This document shows, in pieces, positions 1 to 10,089 of a stretch of DNA of 64,000 nt (its first letter is position 1; every line of letters begins with the position of its first letter). Both the position numbers and the translations under genes were made by a program. Source of the DNA: Buddleja alternifolia (lineage: Eukaryota; Streptophyta; Magnoliopsida; Lamiales; Scrophulariaceae); contig CM033403.1 of the NCBI GenBank assembly GCA_019426215.1, forward strand, positions 4,789,001-4,853,000, written 5' to 3'. Under the pieces are notes generated by a model. It did no database searches, had not been told where the DNA came from, and saw only the letters and a list, made by a program, of their open reading frames with translations.

Positions 1-622
1 AGAGGACAAAGCTATATATATAAACATTGTTTTGGCCCGGAGAAATCAATTGAAGTAAAGCCTAAAAGAACAAAGAGTCCGCCCATGAAGAGTACGCGCC
101 AAAACAAAGGATTTTGAAAGGGTAGTTGCAAGCAGTTCTAGGAGTCACGGGACGTGGGCTTGTCAAACTAGAATATATATATGAGGAAAAAGGGACACAA
201 GAAAGGGAGGAGAAAAAAGAACACAACTCTGGATTTTCTTTCATATTTTCTTGGAATTAGTCTTAATTTTAGGAGTAGTCTGCAGTGTAAATTTAGGAGT
301 AATTTAGCGTAGAAGGAGTTAGCAGGTTTCTATCTTCTCAAAAGTTGTACTCACAGACGTTCGACTGAAAGATTCTCATGGAGGTATTAAATTGTCTATT
401 TTCAAATTTAAGTATTTGATAGATAGTTTTTGCCTTGACTTGAATATTTCTGTCATTTTATTTGATTTCGAATACATTTAATCGACGTTTAGTTTAAGAC
501 GTGAACCACCAAATAGCGTATCGAACGCGGAGGCTGGAAGATAATCTCAAAATATAGATTATCACGAGGTTTGGATCAGTCAATTGAATCCATCTCATTC
601 AATTTATTTTTATCTAGAAACA
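1..622 (+). repeat. Right part of a Tat-like gypsy LTR
   Basis: The last 380 or so bases match, with many differences, the end of the LTR at 27745-28145. Shared landmarks are CTCATGGAGGTAT, the phrase GAACCACC followed by a run ending in ATCGAACGC, and AGATAATCTCAA followed by ATAGATTATC. It ends in CA at 621-622, where the other LTR also ends. No PBS follows; the sequence changes at once to a Harbinger-like repeat. It is therefore a solo LTR or the 3' LTR of an element lying to the left. A TATA-like run sits at about 11-24. The left end is outside the window. Confidence 0.65.
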
Positions 623-954
623 ATCCTGATTCGAAATAGGGCAAGATGCAAAATAAAATCCAAATTACCTCTTTTTAGTTGTTTTAATTGATGTATTTAA
701 TTTAAATATGTCTAAATTTTATTATCAAATAAAAACTCATTTATACCCGTTTCTGTTAAAAAAAAAAAACTTTTGTTGAAAAAAAAAAAACACATCATGT
801 CAAAAGTCATCATTACACTTTTTTTTTCCCAAAAAAGCCAATCAAGATACAGTTTTAAGTTTTAACATTATTTATCTACTCTCTTATAAACAAAAATTCA
901 TACTTTTTTTATGAAAAAGGAACAAATGAAACGGAATGTCCATCCAATCACGGC
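623..954. mobile_element. Harbinger-like non-autonomous element, partial third copy
   Basis: This AT-rich block aligns with the interior and right end of the two elements at 21240-21774 and 21778-23469. Shared phrases include GATTCGAAAT, AAGATGCAAAATAA, AATAAAAACTCAT and the terminal CCATCCAATC. Its left part is missing because the LTR at 1-622 abuts it. It carries no coding sequence. It also shows what the MULE insertion site at 22176 looked like before insertion (about 718-740). Confidence 0.6.
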
Positions 955-1597
955 ATTGACTTTCTGCAGATAAAACATAATAAAAGCCTAACAGGTGATT
1001 TTATGTCAGATCGGGTCTAACAACGTTGGTACACCATACATCATTGTATGCAGAACAAGATAGTAAAAATCACTCAATACACTTGTATTTAATGGTGTTG
1101 AATAAACAGATTCCATTGGACCCGATCTATTCTAGAAATTCTCATTTCTTTCACTTATTTTCATGTCCCCACGCCTCCCTTAGCCTACAAATCATTTCAT
1201 TTATTTCTAAGCTTGTTAACCAATTTGAAATTTAGCCCTTAAATGAATTGGGCCATTCAAAGCTCCCTGCCCAGATGTCCTAAATGCTCATTTTTTCACT
1301 TCCTACTTGTACATTGGTCAAAAATCTGTTCACGACATCATTTCTAATTTCTTTAATTTTTACACTTTGCCCGTACATAAATGCTAGTGGAATTATTCTT
1401 ATTCCAAAACCTAACTAAATATTCCTGTCAAACTACTTCAGACTTATAAACTTATGTAATGCTCTTTATAAGAATATCAAAAATATTATGTTTAATAGCA
1501 TTAGACTTCACTTATCATCACTTATAGGGCCGTTCAGAAATGTTTTTATTTCGGGACATAATATTTGGGATAATGTAATGCTTGCTCATGAAATTTT
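955..1597 (+). pseudogene. L1-type LINE ORF2 remnant, segment 1 (start of the RT domain)
   Basis: Translated in several frames this segment gives pieces typical of plant L1 reverse transcriptases. They run in the right order: IPLDPIYSRNSHFF (about 1110-1155), then IGPFKAPCPDV (1247-1280; family form I-G-x-x-K-A-P-G-P-D-G), then GIILIPKP (about 1390-1413), FRLINLCNALYKNI (about 1438-1480), and HNIWDNVMLAHEIF (about 1555-1597). At least two frameshifts and an in-frame stop break it. It stops exactly at the copia LTR (1598) and resumes at 21149. The first 70 bases are not recognisable. Confidence 0.7.
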
Positions 1598-2621
1598 TGT
1601 TGGATAAAAATGAGTTTTTAACAAAGTGTGTTTCCACCACTTTTGAGTACGAAATTCGAACACCGTAAGTATCTGAAATACGAAAGATTATTGGATAATC
1701 TTAATTTACGTTCCGAGTAGATGAGTTTGGCATTTCGAATTTCTAAATTTGGACTTGTAACGAATGAGAAATTAAGTGCTAAAGTGGGGTGTTTGAACTT
1801 GTGTATCCCACATAGGATATAAACCACAATTTAATTGGGTTTATAAATCCTTACCTCAAAATAAGGGTTTGGCCCTTGTGTCATCCACTTTGGGCCTTTG
1901 TGTGAAAGGGGGAGGAGCTATGCAATTGGGCTTTGGCACAATTTCTTAGCTCTTCACTCGGGCGGTCCTGTGGACCGGGCTCGGGCCGGGTTGTGGGCCT
2001 TGGTTTTGTGGCTTGTGGCTGAGGTGTGTTGTGGGCTTGGGCTTCTATATTATTTTTTTTGGACAAAAGTTTAATTGGGCCTTTCCAGAAAATCCAACAA
2101 AGATAAATCTGATTTTATTAAATCAATTTAAATTAATAAAATGCTGGCCACATTTTTTTTTAACTCGAATTAATTTAATTTATGCTTCTAGAAGGAGTCA
2201 ATAGTCCAACAACCATTTTTTCTATAATAGCTGATTTAATTTGCTGTTACAGAAATGGTAAAGGCAGAATTAAATTTCTGATTTAATTCTATCAGATTTT
2301 TGCAGCTATAAAAGGGGCTCCTCCACATTCAGATTTTTCACACCAACTCAAAAACATTCTCTCTAGTGTTCTTGAGTTCTTCATATCATCTTCATATATA
2401 TTTCTTGAGATTTCAGCAGTTTAGTAAAGTTCGTTAGTTGCTGAAATTAATGTGGTTTAATCTTCAGAAACATTTTCGTTGTATCCTGGGGCACGTTTTG
2501 TCAAGCCGGTACCACTTATAGCGGGGGGCATTTCATGTTAAGGAAATAGTTAATTCTCGCCTTGAAAAACACATCATTGTTCATTGCATTTTTCAGAATC
2601 TTCGTTAAGATTTGGTCAACA
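1598..2621 (+). repeat. 5' LTR of the left copia element
   Basis: This 1,024-bp direct repeat matches 20033-21143. It begins TGTTGG and ends GGTCAACA. A probable TATA box CTATAAAAGG lies at 2306-2315, with the same box in the partner LTR. The copy is about 87 bp shorter than its partner because of a G-rich GGGC/TCGGG tract near 1960-2010 that differs in length. Base differences between the two are frequent (several percent by eye), so this is one of the older insertions. Confidence 0.9.
2306..2315 (+). promoter_or_regulatory. LTR TATA box (copia)
   Basis: CTATAAAAGG lies in the 3' half of the LTR and is conserved at 20828-20837 in the partner. The position fits an LTR promoter starting transcription about 30 bases downstream, near the CACCAACTC stretch. 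Confidence 0.6.
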
Positions 2622-2675
2622 AACTTAACACGAAATTTTTCTCGTTTGATTCAGTTTTTTTTCGAAATTCTGAAA

Positions 2676-3837
2676 ATGGCAAACCATGATGATATCGTTG
2701 CTGCTGATACTCTTGACTTTGGCCTAGGTCCGGGAGTAGGCCTTGGTCTCGGCATTGGTTCCGGTTCAGGGCTGGGTCCTGCTTCCGGTTCAGGCTTCGG
2801 TTCCGGTTCAGGGCTGGGTCCTGGTTCCGGTTCCGGTCTTAGTTATGGTGGGGTGTCGGATTAGGCTTCGGTTCAGGGCTAGGTCCTGGTTTCGGTTTTG
2901 GCTCAGATCCGGTCCCTCCTTTTGCTCCTACAGCTAATCCGGTTATACCGGCACAGGCTGAAAAGCCGTCAAAGTTCAGCGGGGCTGACTTTAAGAGGTG
3001 GCAGCAAAAGATGCTGTTTTACCTCATGACTCTTAGCATGGCAATGTACTTAAGGGAAGATGCTCTCTATGTCCCGGCGGAGTCAACTGATAGTCAACTG
3101 AGGATGGCATATGATGCCTGGATCAATGGTGATTTCCTTTGCAGGAATGACCTACTCAGTGGATTAAGTGATTCTCTTTACAGCGTATATATTGAAGTAA
3201 AGAGTGCTAAAGGCCCCTGGGAGGCACTAGACAGGAAGTACAGAACTGAGGACGTCGGACTGAAGAAGTTCGTGGTCGCGAAGTTCTTAGACTTCAAAAT
3301 GGTGGACTCTAAGTCCGTAACAAGCCAAGTCCAAGAGCTTCAGATCATAATACATGAAGTTCACGCTGAAGGAATGGCTCTAAGTGAATCCTTCCAAGTA
3401 GCTTCTATTATAGAGAAGTTACCACCCTCGTGGAAGGATTTCAAGAACTACTTAAAACATAAGAGGAAGGATATGAGTCTCGAAGACTTAGTGGTCCGAC
3501 TCAGAATAGAGGAGGACAATCGGGGCTCTGACAAGAAGCCTCAAGTGCAGGCGATGGCTAACATTGCCAAAATTCCGGAAGGCTCCAACCGGAAGAGAAA
3601 ATTCCAGGGGAAACCCAAGGGAAATCCCCAGAAAATGCAAACAGGGAAAGGAAAAACGAAACAAGACGGAGGCTGTTTCAACTGTGGCCGTCCTGGTCAT
3701 TGGGCTAGAGACTGCAAAGAGCCCAAGAAAAAGAAGTCTCAAGGGCAAGGTTCTGGTCAGAACCAGAACAAAGGCAAGCAGGTTCAGAACCAGGCTCCGA
3801 ACCAGGTTCACTTGGCTGTTGATGACGTCAAGGGTAT
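2676..3837 (+). pseudogene. gag: copia gag, left copia element (frameshifted, truncated by insertion)
   Basis: The gene starts at ATG 2676 (MANHDDIV) and enters a Gly-Ser-Leu-Pro-rich repeat (GSGSGLGP units, about 2725-2850). It hits a stop at 2862-2864. The rest of gag is in another frame, open from 2861. That part has the copia gag core (FKRWQQKM, 2990-3013; WEALDRKY, about 3220), a UBN2-like domain and a CCHC knuckle CFNCGRPGHWARDC (about 3673-3714). A Lys/Gln-rich tail follows. The frameshift falls inside the G-rich repeat, consistent with replication slippage. The Athila insertion at 3838 cuts the frame between codon positions 2 and 3, and the frame resumes at 16375. Confidence 0.85.
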
Positions 3838-5306
3838 TGACACGCTAATACTTAACGTGCTTGAATAGCAAGTGCACTAGTCGTGTGTAGTAATAAAAGT
3901 GGACAAAATAAGTCCGGGTTGTCGAACCACGGAGACTTGAATTTTTAGTTTATGATTAGCGAGAAAATAAGAGACAATTCAAATCAAGAAGATTAAAACA
4001 AAAGTAAATTGCAATGATATGAGAAGCAAAATGGAGAACAAAGGAGAACGGACTATAGATTAAAACTCAAGATCGATAAATTGACTAAGGCACATGCTCC
4101 AACCTAATCTACTCTTCAATATACGTGAGCTACTCTTCGAATTATTAGACTCCTATTGCTTTGGTGGAAACTCCTTAATTAACTATTACCCGATGTCTCG
4201 GCACATAATAATCCTATGATTAATTGACAGTTCTCTAAATATGTCTATCCGAGAATCTAATCAATAGCCACGCATTAAAGTTCTAGAGCTTCCACGGATA
4301 AACCCGGCTAACAGCACCCGGAAATCTTTACCTATTTCTAGGGGCAATTCCACATTTGTTTCGGATGATGTGTTGATTCCTTTGAACCATAATCTATCTT
4401 CTCTCGAATGACTAGATTAGGCAAGATAGCAAGCATATGGTGATCAAGCACATGATTGTGATAAAAGCACAAAATCAACACACAAAGCAACAGGAGAATT
4501 AATACGAAAATTAACTTCACATATATTGATTTGTAAATTAGGCCTTCACATGGCCTTAGTTCCACAAAATCAGCTCATCATCAATAAGGTAAGAAAATCT
4601 AGAACAAACAGATACCTAGTTATTAACACAAACATGTAAATGAAATGCAAGTAAAACTCCCTAAGGCTTAAATGATGATGAATCCTTGCTTTTAGCTTCA
4701 ATCTCTAGCTCAATCTCCCTTCTTCCCCTTCTTAGAGTGATGAAAAGATGGCTCCAATCTCAGGAAATGGCCTCCCAACTCCCAAAATTCGAACCCCCAT
4801 TAAGTGCTGAAAATTTCCATAAATAGGTTCCAAAAACGGTTACGACAGCGCCCATGCGCGGCCGACGTGGCACTGTTGTCTTGGGGGAAAAGTAAGGTAG
4901 ACGCTCAGGCGTGATTTCTGGCGCTTGGGCGCGGGAGGGCTCAAGCCTAGGCGTGGAATATTTGGCGCCTGGGCGTGCGTTTGCGCAACTTTTGTCTTCA
5001 GTAGTCGTCTGGCGCTTAGGCGCGGAATCCTTCACGCTTGGGCGCCATGCTGTGAAGCATGTCCTGATGTAATTGGCTGGCGCCTAGGCGTGGTGAATCT
5101 CGCGCTTGGGCGCCAGTCTGCGAAGCATCTTGGCATGAACTTGTTTAATACGTCATTTTTTTCCGCCCTTTCTCCATTTGCATCCATTTACAACCTGAAA
5201 TCACTCCACACACGGATTAAACGCAAATGTGGCAAGAGTCAAGCGATAAATGCACCTAAACCATAAACAAAACGGACTTCAAAACAGGTAAAAACGACTC
5301 TTATCA
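3838..5306 (-). repeat. 3' LTR of the left Athila
   Basis: This repeat matches 14879-16369 with about 34 differences by eye and one 21-22-bp length change. It begins TGACACGC and ends TTATCA on the plus strand. A GC-rich block at about 4840-5120 carries many copies of a GGCGCCTAGGCG-type motif. The length change lies between two near-identical GCGCCCA-GCGC words, as expected for deletion between short direct repeats. Confidence 0.92.
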
Positions 5307-6988
5307 ACCCCCCCCCCCCTCCACACTTATCAATTGCTCGTGCTCGAGCAATAAAAACAATAAGATAAGAAAACATCATCAAACGCGGAAGGGACAAAAA
5401 GAAAGAAAAGGAACTACCTAACTCACTTTCGTGGAGTACACGGTTGCATTTAGCGAATGCAACAAGCCTTTGAACCCTTGAGTTACCTCAAAGGACGAGT
5501 TATAGTCCTGTGAGGGTTTGCATGCGATATACCCACAAAATCGAAAGATTTTCAACCCTGATCACAAGTACGCAAATCAATATGATTAAAAAGAGCACAA
5601 TGACATGAATTCATCCGCTTAAGCTCAAAATTACACATATATATACACGTCACACCCTTGCTCATGTTACGCCTTAACATCGAAAATATCATCCCAAGGG
5701 TGTAGTGTAATAAATCTCGCGTATTATAGTCGAGTGGCATTTTTACCACTTTTCAAGCGTTAATCCCATATCTATGAACTTTCGATTAGTCACATGGTAT
5801 GAGAATTGAATGCAACTTCATAGCCACACAACATTCATCATTTTATCCATTTTAGGCATTAACTTATGCAAGTTTCAATTCAAAACCTTAGAGGCTAGAC
5901 CGTGTGCAATGTTTGATTCCCTTAGGCTTTCTATGACACCCTTGTAACGAGCTTTAGGCCAATAACTCCCAAACCGGACGGCTTTAGGGTATTAAGTGTA
6001 GAGACACTCCTAAGGGCTTAATCGCTCGAGTGTCAAAGGCCACAAAACCAAACTAGGTCCTCATTCACACTTAGCACTTACATTGGCTTGAGCTTAGCTC
6101 AAATTAGCGTAATAGTACAGTATTCTAGGCATGGTGCTCTTCGCCCCCAGTATCTATTAAGCCTGACTTTTGCAGTCATTCCAATGTTTAACTTTTTTTT
6201 ATTATTGTTAAGCATACAAAGTTAACATTCTCAACTCATAACTCATGTGAAAAATTCTAAGTTGACATTTCCGGGATCAGGCCTTTAAGTGTTTCAAAAT
6301 GATTGTCCACTCGACTCCTCTACCTTCGACTTATGTGCATATGTGAATCATCTTAAGGATAATCTAGTCTCGTTTAGGTCCCACAAGCAAGGAGACGATG
6401 TGTATAGTCATTAAAATCCAAATTGATAGAGAAAACATGCCATTGATTCAAATTAACCATTCTCAATGCATCAAGTGAAGGGTTGAAATTCTATCCAAAA
6501 ATTTTAAAAAAATGCACTCGATTCACATGTAGAGGTACCACCCCCCCTAAACTTGGACCAAAAAATACATAAAACATGGATAAACAGGACTACAACAGGT
6601 CTAGCATACCCCCCCACACTTAACATGAACATTGTCCCTAATGTTCGAAAAATAAAGGAGTAAAGTACACATCACCATAGGGTTGCTGAACAGCAAACCC
6701 GAGTCCACTAAAGCAATTGAATCCAAGATTGGTACGCACGGTGGAAGCCAAGCTATCAACACTACACATGAAACAGATGCTAGCCATACAAGACGTGAAG
6801 TAATGGATAGAACGAGAAACGAAAAAAAACAACAACAACAAAGGCTAAAAAGAACAAACAACTAATATATATCAAGGCAGCAAATAAACATCACGAAAAC
6901 TGCATAAATCCGACAAAACGAAGATCTAAACAACAAAACAGAACTAATATCTGATAAAACAGAACAAGAAATAGACTAAACAATACAG
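5307..6988 (-). other. Athila 3' noncoding region with polypurine tract
   Basis: There is no coding potential here. Next to the LTR (5307-5328) the minus strand reads a G-run, AAGTGTGGAGGGG and onward, which is the polypurine tract for plus-strand priming. Several stretches are conserved with 34363-36027 of the other Athila. The clearest is the block around 6020-6165, containing the palindrome TTGAGCT-T-AGCTCAA (6088-6102) followed by ATTAGCGTAATAGTACAG. Conservation between two otherwise diverged families suggests a cis-acting role. Confidence 0.7.
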
Positions 6989-8294
6989 CTAATCATCCTC
7001 ATGAATAAAATGATCAACAAAATCATCATCATCTCGCTGCTCACGACCACCCTCATCATCATCAAGCATATCTTCAGTGCCCCCGCCAGGCTCAGCAGAC
7101 TCTCCTCTAAGAACCAAAGCACTAGCGCCCACCATATCATCTGGCTGAGGAACATCGGAGCGCGTAAAAGTAGGTGGCATAGAGTAGTCAAAAGGGCCAC
7201 GACCCAAAAAGGCATCCTGCTATAGAAAAAGCTGACACATATAGGCACACCCCTCGCTCATCATAGAATGCATATCTGTATGCAACTGCTGTAAATCAGA
7301 CCGAAGGGTCTCCACATCAGTCGAGGTGGTGTGGCGGGATCCGGTGCCCCGAGCCGGACGAGCTCTAGACGGATGGGCTGAAGCTGGGGTGTCCGAGAAG
7401 GGAAGAAGAATACCAGCGGGGTCTGTAGTCTCGCTCCGAAGGGGTCTAACACCACAGGTCGAACACAAGGCCATAATGAGAGACAGAAAAATAAACAGGA
7501 TCTTCTTCGGATTGTTTGACTCTCCTCTTAGCCTGTGCCGTGTCAACCAGGGGAATGAACTCGAGACCAAACCTCTTGATATGCCCTAATAAAGTCCGGT
7601 GGATCAGCCCCACAAAATTAATTGGTCGCTCCGTCATAATGGCGAATATAAGCAACGCTCGATCTTTGTTCAACTCCGACCTGTTAGAGCTTGGAAGGAG
7701 GTTGAAACGAATGAAGTCAAGCCAAAAAGCAGCTTCAGGTAGCAAAATCCAACGGGGTAAGTATGAATCCCCTTCCGGCCAAGTCGACCCCTCAATAGCA
7801 ATGACGCTAAGAACCTCGTCGTGTGACACTGTGTACGTCCCATCTAACTTGTATAGATCCAAATACCCACAAATTTGGGGAATTGTCATCCAGAGGCACG
7901 TACGAAGCGCAATGGTGTCAAAATTGACCCGGTGATCCCTAACCTCGATAGTGTGGGCCTTCCAACTCGCTTTGTTAGTGATGGAAATATACGCCTCGGC
8001 ACCATAGAACTCTTAAATCCACGGGAGTCGGATAGGCTCCAAAGGGCCACAAAAATAGTCCAATTTATGGAATGCAATCCTGGCTTTCACTACAGTCCGA
8101 GCACTGGGGGCAAAAGACCGTTCTTTGATAACTACCCGATTCAACAACCCATTGAAAATTAACTCCTGCTTCGAGTTGGAGGATCGCGGAAGCGCCAATG
8201 GATCATGTGGATCAGCTAAGGGCTCGGAAGCGGTGGAGGATCCTTCCCCAACCTTCTTTTTACCCTTTGATTGTTTAGAGGATGTCTTAGGCAT
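6989..8294 (-). pseudogene. Athila third gene (ORF3, env-position), broken
   Basis: It begins at ATG 8294 (MPKTSSKQSKGKKK), a basic N-terminus, and runs to about 6989 (acidic end ...DHFIHEDD). At least two frame changes lie between, near 8010-7890 and 7570-7450, and a stop near 7207. The central part (7889-7446) contains LNKDRALLIFAIMTERPIN. This resembles the 'putative plant transposon protein' domain found in Athila third genes. The downstream part has TDVETLRSDLQQLHTDM, a short possible coiled coil. I see no signal peptide or clear membrane anchor, so calling it an envelope would be positional only. Confidence 0.6.
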
Positions 8295-9297
8295 TTTCGA
8301 AAACTTCAGTAGCGTAACTATACCACAATCAACAACCCAAAAACACCCACAACTGAACAACCCGAATCCACCTCAACTGAAAACAATTCAACAACCCAAA
8401 AATAATCTCAGCACACAATTTCTAAGCAAAATAGTCGGCTCTATATGCAGAAAACAGAAGCTCCAAGAACCGAATCAACAATGGTCACAATACATTATGC
8501 CTAACCGAAATCACCCCCAATTTTTGCATAAAACAACAAGAAGCCCCAAATTTGCGATTTAAAACCCAAAACTCAACTCTGACCACAACTAATCACCGAC
8601 ATCTGGCCACAACAAGATACAACTAGCGAAATGATAACCACGAGAGAGCCCCACACGACCGAAATATTCAGAAATTCAAGAGAGGGGAAAACCAATCACT
8701 CACCTTGTGGTCGAAATGAAGCAAATCTGACGCACAACCGTGACCCACAATGCCCGGAGATATACAGTAGCAGTTTTGGCGGCAAAATGGCGGCGAGTCG
8801 GCGGTGAAACTCGGCGGAAATGAGGTGCTCGGCGGAATTGAGTGTAGAGAGAGAGAGAGAGAGATGATGATGATTTGACCTAAAAATTGACTGAAATTAA
8901 ACTAAATACCTGTGCGGCGCCTGGGCGCGCGTAAGCTGGCGCCTAGGCGTGGTGATGCGAAACTCAAGTGGCCTTTGGTGTTCAGTCAACGCCTGGGCAT
9001 GGATGAGGCGACGCTCGGGCGTGAGTTTGCGAATGGCATTGCGAACTTATGGCGAGCGGCGGCCAGGCGCGGAAAGGAGCAGCGCCCAGGCGTGGAATCA
9101 GAGGGTTGAAATTTCAATCTATTTCCTGCAACACAAAAAAAGAAAAACGCAACAATTAAAACCAACAAAAAGAGATGAAACACAAGGAAACAAAATAAAC
9201 TAGCTAAAAACACGAAAAGACAAGAATGAAAAGAGAGCTTGGGTTGCCTCCCAAGAAGCGCTAGTTTATAGTCGGTAACTCAACTTGAGACATAAGA
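8295..9297 (-). other. Athila region between integrase and ORF3
   Basis: This is noncoding. It holds a GA microsatellite with a GATGAT tail (about 8848-8876). A GC-rich cluster of GGCGCCTGGGCG-like words (about 8913-9105) is the same motif found in this element's LTRs and gag-pol linker. Otherwise nothing is recognisable. Confidence 0.5.
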
Positions 9298-10086
9298 TCA
9301 TGGAGGATCTCTGAGGTGGATGGACACCTTGTCCCGTGGTCCATCAATCCCCACATAAGGCTTCAATCTTTGAGAATTTGTCATGAAGGTTTGCCCAGTG
9401 TCCGTTGTGAGCTCGACGGCACCCGAGGGATATACGTGGGATATAAGAAATGGGCCAGACCACCGTGACTTGAGCTTCCCGGGAAAAAGTCGGAGTCGAG
9501 AGTTGTAAAGGAGAACTCTCTCTCCTTCTTGAAACTTGCGGGGAAGAATGTGTTTGTCATGCCACATTTTTGTGCGTTCCTTGTAAAGTTTAGCATTCTC
9601 ATAAGCTTGGTGGCGCCATTGCTCGAGCTCATGTAATTGGAGCAATCGATGTGTACCTACAAGTGTAGAATCAAAATTGAGAAATTTGATAGCCCAAAAT
9701 GCACGATGCTCAAGCTCAACCGGTAGATGACATGCCTTTCCAAAAACAAGGCGATAAGGGGACATGCCAATTGGGGTTTTAAACGCTGTCCTATAAGCCC
9801 ATAAGGCGTCATCTAGCTTAAGAGACCAATCTTTCCTAGATGCATTGACCGTTTTTTCAAGAATGCGTTTAATTTCCCTATTAGACACCTCCACTTGCCC
9901 ACTTGTTTGAGGGTGGTAAGGAGTTGAAATTTTATGCCTTACCCCGTGCTTTTTCAATAAGTGTTCGAATTGCTTGTTGCAAAAATGGGTGCCCCCATCA
10001 CTAACGATTGCTCTAGGGGTTCCGAAACGAGAGAAAATTCTTTTCCTTAAAAATCGCGTAACCACCCGAGCATCGTTAGTGGGCAA
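9298..10086 (-). pseudogene. pol: Athila integrase, C-terminal two thirds
   Basis: It continues the pol frame after a single stop at 10087-10089, where the intact Athila at 36028-41391 has Glu; GAG has become TAG. It keeps the second catalytic Asp (SDGGTHF), the catalytic Glu (GQVEVSN) and the Athila-typical tail with [10 protein letters not shown]. It ends ...HLRDPP. It cannot be made without readthrough. The first catalytic Asp (WGIDFMG) is on the other side of the stop. Confidence 0.88.
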
Positions 10087-10089
10087 AGC

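Noticed and set aside
2622..2675. Initiator-Met PBS after the left copia 5' LTR
   Set aside because: No TGGTATCAGAG-like sequence is present; the expected place reads AACTTAACACG. The primer could not be assigned.
3488..3811. Minus-strand 107-codon frame inside copia gag
   Set aside because: Antisense shadow of the Lys/Gln-rich gag tail.
7001..8562. Plus-strand frames of 74-145 codons opposite the Athila third gene
   Set aside because: They are antisense to the minus-strand ORF3, which has the recognisable domain.
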